Both the position numbers and the translations under genes were made by a program. DNA of 64,000 bases from Xanthobacteraceae bacterium. GTDB lineage: Bacteria > Pseudomonadota > Alphaproteobacteria > Rhizobiales > Xanthobacteraceae. The stretch lies in the NCBI GenBank assembly GCA_019752575.1, contig JAIELW010000004.1, forward strand, positions 1-64,000, in the 5' to 3' direction. This document shows positions 33,795 through 41,495 of this stretch, piece after piece (the first letter of the stretch is position 1; each line of letters opens with the position of its first letter). Under the pieces are notes generated by a model. The model was not told the origin of the DNA. It worked only from the letters and a program-made list of their open reading frames with translations, and ran no database searches.

Positions 33795-34537
33795 GTAATT
33801 TCGCCATCGAAGTCGATAACGTATCGAAGACATTCGCCGGGCTGCGCGCCGTTGATTCCGTTTCGCTTTCCATTCCTCGCGGCGAGCGCCGCGTACTGCT
33901 CGGACCGAACGGCGCCGGCAAGACGACGCTGTTCCATTGCATTTCCGGAACGCATCAGCCGACCGCCGGGCGCATCGTGATGTTCGGCCGCGACATTTCG
34001 AGAGTCTCTGAGAACGGCCGCACGACGCTGGGCATGGGGCGCACGTTCCAGATTTCCAACGTCTGCACCGATCTGACTGTCATGGAAAATCTGCTGCTCG
34101 GCATGCTCGGGACGAAGTCTCAGAAATGGTCGATGTTCCGGCCTGTGGCTTCCGACTCCCAGCTTGTTGGCAAGGCGGTCGCGTCGCTGAAGGAAGTTGG
34201 TCTTCAAGGCCGCGAGAACGAAGAGGTGAAATACCTGTCTTATGGCGAACGGCGGCAGCTCGAACTTGCATTGGCTTTGAGTTCGAATCCTAGGGTCTTG
34301 CTGCTCGACGAACCGTGCGCAGGTCTTTCGCCGAGCGAGCGTCAGCACTTCTCGAAGCTAGTCTCCGGGCTGAGCCGCGAAATCACGCTTCTGATGATTG
34401 AACATGACATCGATGTCGCACTCGCGCTCGCCGACAAGGTGACCGTGCTTCATCGCGGGAAAATGATTTTCGACGGTCCTCCAGAGGAGGTGCAAAAGAA
34501 TACCGACGTGAAGGAGGTGTATTTTGGCCGCCTCTGA
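33791..34537 (+). CDS. Liv-type ABC transporter ATP-binding protein (LivG-like)
   Basis: A 248-residue ATPase with Walker A GPNGAGKTT, RTFQISNVCTDLTVMENLLLG, signature LSYGERRQLELALAL, Walker B LLLDEPCAGLSP and IEHDIDVAL (H-loop). All functional motifs are intact. It overlaps both neighbours and is translationally coupled to them. Confidence 0.9.
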   Translation: MSNFAIEVDNVSKTFAGLRAVDSVSLSIPRGERRVLLGPNGAGKTTLFHCISGTHQPTAGRIVMFGRDISRVSENGRTTLGMGRTFQISNVCTDLTVMENLLLGMLGTKSQKWSMFRPVASDSQLVGKAVASLKEVGLQGRENEEVKYLSYGERRQLELALALSSNPRVLLLDEPCAGLSPSERQHFSKLVSGLSREITLLMIEHDIDVALALADKVTVLHRGKMIFDGPPEEVQKNTDVKEVYFGRL

Positions 34538-35276
34538 TGCGCTTCTCGAAGTTAGCGATATCCACACGTATTACGGCGACAGCTACGTTCTGCACGGACT
34601 GAGCCTGTCGTTGACGCCCGGCAAGATCGTCGTGATCCTTGGCCGCAACGGCATGGGAAAAACGACGCTTGTCCGCTCGATCGCAGGGCTCACGCCGCCA
34701 CGGCGCGGCGAGATCAAGTTCGAGGGTCGGCCGCTCACCAGCACGGCCGCCTACGGCATTGCGCAACGGGGTATTGCGCTGGTGCCGCAGGGCAGGCGCA
34801 TTTTCAAGTCCCTGACAGTGCGCGAGAACTTGATGCTGCCGACAAGCACGCTAGCGAAAAGCAAGAAGCGGGCGAGCCATACCGGCAAGCAGTGGAACCT
34901 GAAGGAAGTGTTGGACGAATTCCCGCAACTCGCCGATCGCATCGGCAATCTCGGCAGCGCGCTAAGCGGCGGCGAGCAGCAGATGCTTGCGATCGGGCGC
35001 GCGCTGATGGCAAACCCGTCCACGATTTTGATGGACGAGCCGTCGGAAGGGCTTGCTCCGAAGCTCGTACAGCAAGTGCAGGAAATTCTGCTGCGCCTCC
35101 GCAGCGAGGGTCACGCAATTCTGCTCGTTGAGCAAAACCTCGGACTTGCGCTTGCGGTCGCCGACGAGATCAATGTCATCTCGTCTGGCCGTTTTGTATT
35201 TCACGGTAGCTCGGATGAGCTTTCGAAGAATACCGAAGTGCTCGACAACCATCTTGGCGTGGCGAAAGGCCATTGA
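34524..35276 (+). CDS. Liv-type ABC transporter ATP-binding protein (LivF-like)
   Basis: A 250-residue ATPase with Walker A GRNGMGKTT, VPQGRRIFKSLTVRENLML, signature LSGGEQQMLAIGRAL, Walker B ILMDEPSEGLAPKLV and VEQNLGLAL. The start is TTG: a strong AAGGAGGTG (34511-34519) lies directly before it, inside the end of the LivG-like gene. The SDR gene follows without a gap, so importer and dehydrogenase form one operon. Confidence 0.9.
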   Translation: MAASDALLEVSDIHTYYGDSYVLHGLSLSLTPGKIVVILGRNGMGKTTLVRSIAGLTPPRRGEIKFEGRPLTSTAAYGIAQRGIALVPQGRRIFKSLTVRENLMLPTSTLAKSKKRASHTGKQWNLKEVLDEFPQLADRIGNLGSALSGGEQQMLAIGRALMANPSTILMDEPSEGLAPKLVQQVQEILLRLRSEGHAILLVEQNLGLALAVADEINVISSGRFVFHGSSDELSKNTEVLDNHLGVAKGH

Positions 35277-36029
35277 ATGCCTGAGAACAGAATTCTGCTC
35301 GTCACCGGCGCAAGCCGGGGGATCGGTGCTGCTATAGCAAGACTTGCCGCAAAACGTGGCTATGACGTTGCGGTCAATTACGCCGGAAACGAAGCGGCGG
35401 CGAATGCCGTTGTTGCCGATATTCAAAGTGCGGGCAGGCGCGGTGTGGCGATCAAAGGTGACATGGGTAATCCGCGCGACATCGTTAATCTGTTTTCCGA
35501 AGTCGATAAGCAACTCGGCCGGATCACCGATCTTGTGAACAACGCCGGCGTCATGGGTTATCCGAGCCGCGTGTCGGATTTGAATCCGGAAACGCTGAAG
35601 CAGATCATTGACGTCAATGTAACGGGTGCGATCCTGGTCGCGAGCGAAGCGGTCAAACGGATCTCGACGAAGCTCGGCGGCCGCGGTGGTACCATTGTGA
35701 ATATGGGTTCGATGGCCGCGATCCTCGGCATGCCGGGCGATTATGTCTGGTACGCAGCTTCGAAGGGCGCGCTGAACAGTTTTACTGTCGGCCTTGCCCG
35801 CGAAGTGATCGGCGAAGGCATCCGCGTCAACGCCGTTTCTCCGGGTCTGATCGATACGGACATCCACGCGGCGGCTGGCCAGCCGGACCGCGCCGAACGC
35901 TTGAAGTCGGTGATTCCGATTGGAAGATTTGGAACGCCGGAGGAGGTTGCGGAAACAGTATTGTACCTGATGTCGGACCAAGCGTCTTATGTTGTCGGCG
36001 CCAACTTGAGCATTTCCGGCGGGCGTTAG
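35277..36029 (+). CDS. Short-chain dehydrogenase/reductase (SDR)
   Basis: A 250-residue classical SDR with TGASRGIGAAIA (residues 9-20), NNAGVMG near residue 87, the MGSMAA Ser segment and the YAASKGAL active-site Tyr/Lys near residue 160. NYAGNEAAA after the second strand lacks the Asp that marks NAD-specific enzymes, so NADP is possible. Being last in the third importer operon and opposite a BKACE gene, it may oxidise a beta-hydroxy acid to the beta-keto acid that BKACE cleaves. That assignment is inference. Confidence 0.88.
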   Translation: MPENRILLVTGASRGIGAAIARLAAKRGYDVAVNYAGNEAAANAVVADIQSAGRRGVAIKGDMGNPRDIVNLFSEVDKQLGRITDLVNNAGVMGYPSRVSDLNPETLKQIIDVNVTGAILVASEAVKRISTKLGGRGGTIVNMGSMAAILGMPGDYVWYAASKGALNSFTVGLAREVIGEGIRVNAVSPGLIDTDIHAAAGQPDRAERLKSVIPIGRFGTPEEVAETVLYLMSDQASYVVGANLSISGGR

Positions 36030-36053
36030 GTATGCCGGCGTTTTCGGGATAGT

Positions 36054-36521
36054 TCAGATCGAGTAATCGAAGTTTTTCGAGAGGGTGACCTTTACGCCGG
36101 ACTTCCGGGCTTCGCTGCACAGGTCGTCCAGCGTGTATTCGCCAAGCACCGCGCGCAGGTGCCGCTCGGCTTTCTCCTCGAACTTCGCGAGCGCCTTGCT
36201 GTAACGCGAGGCACGGTCGTCCGCCGCGGCAGTCTCGGTGTCGAGGGAAGCCTCCACGATCGCAGCAGCGGAAATTTTGGCGCGCTCGCGCCCGAGGCTG
36301 TAACCGCCTTGAGGCCCGCGGGTGCTTGCCAGCAACCCGGCGCGGACGAGTTGCTGCAGGATCGGCTCGAGACCGCGCTTCGGCACGTCGATCGCTTCCG
36401 AAATCTCGATTGTCGGAATCGTGCGTCCGGCGCCCGTCAGAGCGACATGCACCATGGCTTCGATTGCAACAATGCTTCTACGCGGAAGCTTCAGCATGTC
36501 CCATTCTACCGAGATTCGCAC
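36054..36521 (-). CDS. Rrf2 family transcriptional regulator (sulfur assimilation)
   Basis: A 155-residue Rrf2-type regulator. The winged helix covers about residues 8-75 and includes EISEAIDVPKRGLEPILQQLVRAGLL and the wing STRGPQGGYSLGR. The three clustered Cys of IscR are absent (only one Cys near the C-terminus), so no IscR-type cluster is expected. The GTG start at 36521 follows AAAGGAGA; an in-frame TTG at 36545 is less good. It lies 75 bases after cysNC on the same strand. By position it probably controls the surrounding sulfate genes, much as CymR does in Firmicutes; that role is inference. Confidence 0.83.
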   Translation of the reverse strand: MRISVEWDMLKLPRRSIVAIEAMVHVALTGAGRTIPTIEISEAIDVPKRGLEPILQQLVRAGLLASTRGPQGGYSLGRERAKISAAAIVEASLDTETAAADDRASRYSKALAKFEEKAERHLRAVLGEYTLDDLCSEARKSGVKVTLSKNFDYSI

Positions 36522-36596
36522 CGGCGTTTCTCCTTTAAGGGCCAATCTTGCGCTTGTCGACCGCTACCGCGATGCAACACAGCGCCCAGAGCGCTT

Positions 36597-38528
36597 CTAA
36601 ATCGTCGTGTTGGTGTCTGTTTCGGTTCGCTTGAGCACGCCGGTATCGCGCAGCAGATCGATCACGCGGGCGACCGCCGTTTCGAGCGGGAGTTCGTCGG
36701 TTCGAAGGGTCAGGTCAGGGGCTTTCGGTACTTCGTAGATCGCATCCACGCCGGTGAAGCCTTTGATTTCGCCTGCGCGGGCGCGCTTATAGAGGCCTTT
36801 CGGGTCGCGCTGTTCGCAGACCTCGAGCGGGGTCGCGACATGAATTTCAAAGAAGCGCTCGCCCACGAGCTCGCGCGCCATCGCGCGGTCCGCAGCGACC
36901 GGCGAAATCGCCGCGGTAATTGCAATCGAACCGTTCTTCGCGAGCAGCGAGGAGACTTCGGCAAGGCGGCGTACATTTTCTGCGCGGTCGCTGTTCGCAA
37001 ATCCGAGATCGTTGTTCAGGCCCGCGCGCATGGTGTCGCCGTCGAGCAGAAGCGGCGCGCCTCCGAGATCGAAAATGCGCCGCTCGATGCTGCGCGCGAT
37101 GGTCGATTTGCCCGAGCCGGGTAGACCGGTGAACCAGAGCACCGCACCTTCGTGTCCGTTGCGCGAATTGCGCTCGGCCGCCGAGACGGTAGACGCGACC
37201 GGCGTGACCGCGCGATTGGCGGGACGCAAAGGCGTTTCGTCGCTGCCAACCGACAGGATCAGGCCGCCGCCCGCGATGCGTCCGCCGTGCTCCAGTACGA
37301 TGCGCCCGGTCTTCGGGTTGACGGTATAAAGATCGGCGCCGAGCGGCTGAAATAATCCGAACTCGAGTTCCGCGACTTCGTTGTTGTTCACGGTCGCATG
37401 AACGGTTTGGGAAAGATTGCCGGGATCGATCACGCTATGGATCGCGGCGATGCGGGCTTTCGTGCTTGCGGTCGCAAGCCGAAGCGTCAGATTTGCGCCC
37501 GCATATAACGGCTCGTCGGCAAGCCAGAAAATACGCGCCCGTAAACTGCGCGCGATTTTCGGACGTGTTGCGCCGGTAGCGACGATTTCGCCGCGCTCGA
37601 CGAAAATTTCGCGATCGAGCGTGATTCCGACGGAGTGTCCCGCTTCGCGATGAGCGTGTTCGGTATTCGCGGCGCTGGGCGGCCATGCCTCGATGCTGCG
37701 AACGATTGCCGTCTTGCCGGATGGCTGGAATACGATCTCGTCGCCGACCGCGATGCGCCCAGCTTCGATCCTGCCTGCGATGATGCGGCGATCGTCGAAT
37801 TTGTATACCGCCTGCACCGGCAGCCGCAGCGCGAGGTCTTCCGCCGGCCGCGCGGGCGAAAACGCATCGATTGCCTGCAACACGGTCGGTCCGCGATACC
37901 ACGCCGCGCGGTCCGAAAGCTTGGCGACACCATCGCCCTCGCGCGCAGAGATCGGTACGATTTCCGAGGCCAGCAATCCGAGATTTTCGAGATACGTGCT
38001 GATCTCGGAAGAAATGCTTCGGTAAACCTGTTCGTCGAACCCGACGCGATCCATCTTGTTCACGATCACAGCTACTTGCCGGACACCTAGAAGGTGCAGG
38101 AGATAGGCGTGCCGCCGTGTCTGTTCGCGAACGCCTTCGGCGGCGTCGATCAATAGCAACGCGGCATCCGCGCGAGCCGCCCCGGTAATCATGTTGCGCA
38201 GAAATTCGGTGTGGCCCGGCGCGTCGATCAGCGCGACGTCACGATCATTCGTGCGGAATCGGATTTCGCTGGTGTCGATTGTAATTCCCTGATCGCGCTC
38301 GGCCTGCAGGCTGTCGAGCAGGAACGAAAGCTCGAACGGCATTCCGCGCTTGGAGCTCATTGCCTTCAGAGACTCTATCTTGGCGGCGCTGACGCCGCCG
38401 GTCTCTTGCAGGAGACGGCCGATCAGCGTCGATTTTCCGTGATCGACGTGACCGACGAGTACGATGCGAAGCAGCGAGCGGGGGCTGGGATCGGCGATCG
38501 CCGCAAGATTCTTAGGGTGAGAAGTCAT
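36597..38528 (-). CDS. cysNC: Sulfate adenylyltransferase subunit 1 / adenylylsulfate kinase fusion
   Basis: A 643-residue two-domain protein. Residues about 20-440 are the GTPase CysN: GHVDHGKST (G1), DAPGH (G3) and NKMD (G4). Residues about 455-640 are the APS kinase CysC: Walker A GLPGSGKST, then LLLDGDTMRAGLNNDLGF and FIEI-like FFEIHVATPLEVCEQRDPKGLYKRARAGEIKGF regions. CysN with CysD makes APS from sulfate and ATP; CysC phosphorylates APS to PAPS. This NodQ-like fusion is common in rhizobia. Cotranscribed after cysD (gap 20 bases). Confidence 0.95.
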   Translation of the reverse strand: MTSHPKNLAAIADPSPRSLLRIVLVGHVDHGKSTLIGRLLQETGGVSAAKIESLKAMSSKRGMPFELSFLLDSLQAERDQGITIDTSEIRFRTNDRDVALIDAPGHTEFLRNMITGAARADAALLLIDAAEGVREQTRRHAYLLHLLGVRQVAVIVNKMDRVGFDEQVYRSISSEISTYLENLGLLASEIVPISAREGDGVAKLSDRAAWYRGPTVLQAIDAFSPARPAEDLALRLPVQAVYKFDDRRIIAGRIEAGRIAVGDEIVFQPSGKTAIVRSIEAWPPSAANTEHAHREAGHSVGITLDREIFVERGEIVATGATRPKIARSLRARIFWLADEPLYAGANLTLRLATASTKARIAAIHSVIDPGNLSQTVHATVNNNEVAELEFGLFQPLGADLYTVNPKTGRIVLEHGGRIAGGGLILSVGSDETPLRPANRAVTPVASTVSAAERNSRNGHEGAVLWFTGLPGSGKSTIARSIERRIFDLGGAPLLLDGDTMRAGLNNDLGFANSDRAENVRRLAEVSSLLAKNGSIAITAAISPVAADRAMARELVGERFFEIHVATPLEVCEQRDPKGLYKRARAGEIKGFTGVDAIYEVPKAPDLTLRTDELPLETAVARVIDLLRDTGVLKRTETDTNTTI

Positions 38529-38548
38529 GGCGATCGCCTTTCAGGAAT

Positions 38549-39343
38549 TTAGAGGTAACCCGCGACGCGAAGACGCTCGAAAGAGTCTTCGGCCTCGTGG
38601 TCCATCGCGCGGCCCGCGCGTTCGGGCACATCGGTCGCACGAAGTTCGGTCAGGATTTCCGGAATGTCGGCGGCGGATGACGCAACAGGAGAAGTGATGT
38701 CCTGATCTCCTAGCGAGCGGTATCGTTTTCCGTTCTTCGCGAAATAAAGCGAGATCACGGGAATCTTTTCGCGCTGCGTGTAGGCCCAGATGTCGTATTC
38801 GGTCCATTGCAGGATCGGGTGAATGCGCATGTGCGTGCCCAGCGGCAACGACGCATTGAATTGATCCCAGAACTCCGGCGGCTGCTCCCGCACGTTCCAC
38901 GCGCCTTGGTTGCCGCGCGGCGAAAACACACGCTCCTTCGCGCGTGTCGGCTCCTCGTCGCGGCGGATGCCGGCGATCAATCCGTCAAAGCCGTGTTTTT
39001 GCAGTGCACGCTTCAAACCTTCGGTTTTGCGTGCCGCAGAGCGCGCTGCCGGAGGTAATGTCTGATCGACTTCTTCGATGCCGGGGCAGGGCTCGAGCTT
39101 CAGATCGAGATTCCATTCCACGGCGTAGCGGTCGCGGAACGCATACATTTCCGGAAACTTCTTCCCGGTATCGACATGCATGACGGGAAAGGGGACGTGG
39201 CCGAAGAACGCCTTGCGCGCGAGCCAGATCATCACGTTGGAATCTTTGCCGAGCGACCACAGCAGTGCGAGCCGGTTCAGCCGCGCAAATGCCTCGCGCA
39301 GCACATAGATGCTGCGCGCTTCGAGCTCATCGAGCCGGTTCAT
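38549..39343 (-). CDS. cysD: Sulfate adenylyltransferase subunit 2
   Basis: A 264-residue PP-loop ATP sulfurylase small subunit. The nucleotide loop SLGKDSNVMIWLARKAF lies near residue 30, DTGKKFPEMY near residue 58, and RRDEEPTRAKERVFSPRG near residue 128, all characteristic of CysD. It partners with the CysN domain encoded next. The family is about 300 residues long; this one is short at the N-terminus. Its start overlaps the end of the ferredoxin gene by 17 bases. Confidence 0.93.
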   Translation of the reverse strand: MNRLDELEARSIYVLREAFARLNRLALLWSLGKDSNVMIWLARKAFFGHVPFPVMHVDTGKKFPEMYAFRDRYAVEWNLDLKLEPCPGIEEVDQTLPPAARSAARKTEGLKRALQKHGFDGLIAGIRRDEEPTRAKERVFSPRGNQGAWNVREQPPEFWDQFNASLPLGTHMRIHPILQWTEYDIWAYTQREKIPVISLYFAKNGKRYRSLGDQDITSPVASSAADIPEILTELRATDVPERAGRAMDHEAEDSFERLRVAGYL

Positions 39344-39674
39344 AGCTAAAGCTCCGCAATACTTCCGAACCGGGTGCGAGATGTACGCGTAGCCCGTCGA
39401 GTTCGGGGGTCATCAAGATTTGGCAGGAAAGGCGCGAGTGGTTGCGAACGACGAGCGCTTCGTCGAGACGATCGTTTTCTTCGTCGTTCGGCGGGCGAAG
39501 GCGATGCGTCCACTCGGGATCGATGTAGACGTGGCAAGTCGCGCAGGCACAGGCGCCGCCGCACTCGGCTTTAATCGGGACGCCCCAGTCGCGGATGATT
39601 TCCATAATCCGCCAACCCGCCTCCGCCTGAAGGGCGTGCTCCCGGCCATCATGATCCACCACGAAAATACGCAT
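39327..39674 (-). CDS. [2Fe-2S] ferredoxin (adrenodoxin type) in the cysD operon
   Basis: A 115-residue ferredoxin. The cluster ligands are read as CGGACACATC (Cys-x5-Cys-x2-Cys) and the later LSCQI, the adrenodoxin-like pattern. It is the first gene of the ferredoxin-cysD-cysNC operon, overlaps cysD by 17 bases, and is divergent from cysG-cysI-cysH. No cysJ flavoprotein is present in this sulfur cluster, so this ferredoxin is a good candidate electron donor to CysI or to the APS reductase. That role is inferred from position only. Confidence 0.85.
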   Translation of the reverse strand: MRIFVVDHDGREHALQAEAGWRIMEIIRDWGVPIKAECGGACACATCHVYIDPEWTHRLRPPNDEENDRLDEALVVRNHSRLSCQILMTPELDGLRVHLAPGSEVLRSFSYEPAR

Positions 39675-39699
39675 TTGCCTTTCTTTCTCGTCGCTTGCT

Positions 39700-39733
39700 A
39701 AATAACATAAGTATTAGGTGTAAAATGTTATTT
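39700..39733. promoter_or_regulatory. Inverted repeat in the divergent sulfur promoter region
   Basis: AAATAACAT (39700-39708) and ATGTTATTT (39725-39733) are perfect 9-bp arms separated by 16 bases, flanked by GC on both sides. It sits midway in the AT-rich 121-base gap between the divergent ferredoxin-cysDNC and cysG-cysH operons. It is a candidate operator for the Rrf2 regulator or for a CysB-like protein. Confidence 0.5.
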
Positions 39734-39795
39734 GCACGACTTATAGAAGTGGTATAAAGTAAAAATACGCTAGTCAATAGTATTTAGGCCACACA

Positions 39796-41178
39796 ATGCG
39801 TTTCTTTCCGATTTTTCTGGACCCCGCCGCGGGGGCTTTCGTCGTTGCGGGTAGCGGCGAAGCGAGCGAAGCCAAGGTCCGCTTGCTGATAAGCGCGGGC
39901 GCGCATGTCCGTTGGTTCGTGGCAGCGCGCCATGTGCAAGTGGATTCGAACCTGGTCGCGATCTTCGACCGTGCCCCTGTCGAATCCGATCTCGATGGAT
40001 CGATTGCGGTAATTTCAGCGGCGGGCGATCCGATCGATGGCCAGCTCTATGCGTGGGCGAAAGCGCGCAACATTCCGGTGAATGTCGTCGATCGTCCCGA
40101 GCTCTGCACATTTATTACGCCGGCAATCATCGACCGCGGCGAAGTCGTCGTCGCTGTCGGCACCAGCGGCTCCGCCCCCGTGCTCGCACGCCGCATTCGC
40201 GAGCAGATCGAAACGCTGCTTCCTGCACGCATTGGCGAACTTGCCGAAATCATCGGTCACTGGCGTGCACGCGTTGCGAAAAAACTTCGCGCGGTCCGTG
40301 ACCGGCGCCGCTTCTGGGAACAAATAATCGACGGTCCTGCGGCGCAGGCCTCGCTTTCGGGCAAAGCAAACGATGCGGATGCTTCGATCGCAAAGCTTCT
40401 CAAACAGGCAGGCAACGGAGAGCCGCTGCGCGAAGGTATCGTTCACATCGTCGGCGCCGGGCCGGGAGATCCGGATTTGCTCACGATCAAGGCACTTCGT
40501 GCGATGCAGGATGCCGACATCGTTTTCTACGACGAGCTTGTCACGCCGGAAATTCTGGAGCGCGTGCGCCGCGATGCGGAGCGCGTGTTCGTCGGCAAGA
40601 AACGCGGAGATCACGGCGTCGGTCAGGAAGAAATCAATCGCCGAATTGCCGATGCTGCCCGCGCCGGCCAGCGTGTCATTCGCCTCAAGGGCGGCGATCC
40701 CTTCGTCTTCGGCCGCGGTGGCGAGGAAGTCGAAGTGCTTCGCGAGGCAGGTATCGCATATGTCATCGTGCCGGGAATTACGTCGGCGCTCGGTTGTGCG
40801 GCGGAAGCCGAGCTGCCGCTTACTTTCAGGAATGAATCGACGCGCGTTGCCATCGTCACTGCGCACCGCGCCGATCAGTCCGCCGCTGATTGGACGGGTT
40901 TCGCCGATCCGCTGACAACCGTTGTCGCCTATATGGGTCTCGCTGGCGCGCCGAAAGTGCGCGACGGACTGATCTTGGCGGGCCGCGACCCTGCGACGCC
41001 CGCCGCGGTAATTGCGCGCGGCACACGAAAGGATTCGCAAACTGCGGTCGGGAGGCTCGACGCGCTTCCCGCGCTTGCGGCGCAAGTAGGAAAGGGACCG
41101 GCGCTGATTGTCGTCGGTCAGACTGTGCGCCGCTCCGCCAAGTGGCTCGAAGAACTTGCGAAGGAGCGCGCCGCATGA
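39796..41178 (+). CDS. cysG: Siroheme synthase
   Basis: A 460-residue CysG of normal length. Residues about 1-110 are the precorrin-2 dehydrogenase/ferrochelatase part (VVAGSGEASEAKVRLLISAGA; VDRPELCTFITPAIIDRG). Residues about 215-455 are the uroporphyrinogen-III C-methyltransferase (HIVGAGPGDPDLLTIKALR, VRLKGGDPFVFGRGGEE-like, GITSALGCAA). It makes siroheme, needed by the CysI and NirA reductases in this window. First gene of the operon; its stop overlaps the DUF2849 start (ATGA). No strong ribosome site precedes the ATG. Confidence 0.93.
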   Translation: MRFFPIFLDPAAGAFVVAGSGEASEAKVRLLISAGAHVRWFVAARHVQVDSNLVAIFDRAPVESDLDGSIAVISAAGDPIDGQLYAWAKARNIPVNVVDRPELCTFITPAIIDRGEVVVAVGTSGSAPVLARRIREQIETLLPARIGELAEIIGHWRARVAKKLRAVRDRRRFWEQIIDGPAAQASLSGKANDADASIAKLLKQAGNGEPLREGIVHIVGAGPGDPDLLTIKALRAMQDADIVFYDELVTPEILERVRRDAERVFVGKKRGDHGVGQEEINRRIADAARAGQRVIRLKGGDPFVFGRGGEEVEVLREAGIAYVIVPGITSALGCAAEAELPLTFRNESTRVAIVTAHRADQSAADWTGFADPLTTVVAYMGLAGAPKVRDGLILAGRDPATPAAVIARGTRKDSQTAVGRLDALPALAAQVGKGPALIVVGQTVRRSAKWLEELAKERAA

Positions 41179-41486
41179 CTTCGCCGCTTCAACAGAAGTT
41201 CAAGGTCAACGGTCCGGTCGTGGTGACGGCGAACCGCACGACCGACGGCATCGTGATCTATCGGACCGCAAACGGCTGGTCCGCTAAGATCGAAGATGCG
41301 GCCGTAGCAATGACTTCCACCGTCGCGCTCGCGCTTTTGAAAGATGCGCATGCCGACAGCGTTTATGCGATCGGCTCCTATGTAGCGCCGGTCGAAATTT
41401 CCGAAAGCAAAGAGATTGTGCCCGGAAACTTGCGCGAAAAAATTCGGCAAGCGGGCCCGACTTTCGAATTGCCGGTGTCGGGTTAG
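41175..41486 (+). CDS. DUF2849 domain-containing protein
   Basis: A 103-residue protein of the DUF2849 family, typically found in alphaproteobacteria between siroheme synthase and sulfite reductase genes. It starts VNGPVVVTANRTTDGIVIYRT and is a single small domain without membrane segments or Cys. The start overlaps the cysG stop by four bases. Biochemical function unknown; constant position suggests a role in sulfite reduction or its assembly. Confidence 0.87.
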   Translation: MTSPLQQKFKVNGPVVVTANRTTDGIVIYRTANGWSAKIEDAAVAMTSTVALALLKDAHADSVYAIGSYVAPVEISESKEIVPGNLREKIRQAGPTFELPVSG

Positions 41487-41495
41487 GAGCGCGTC

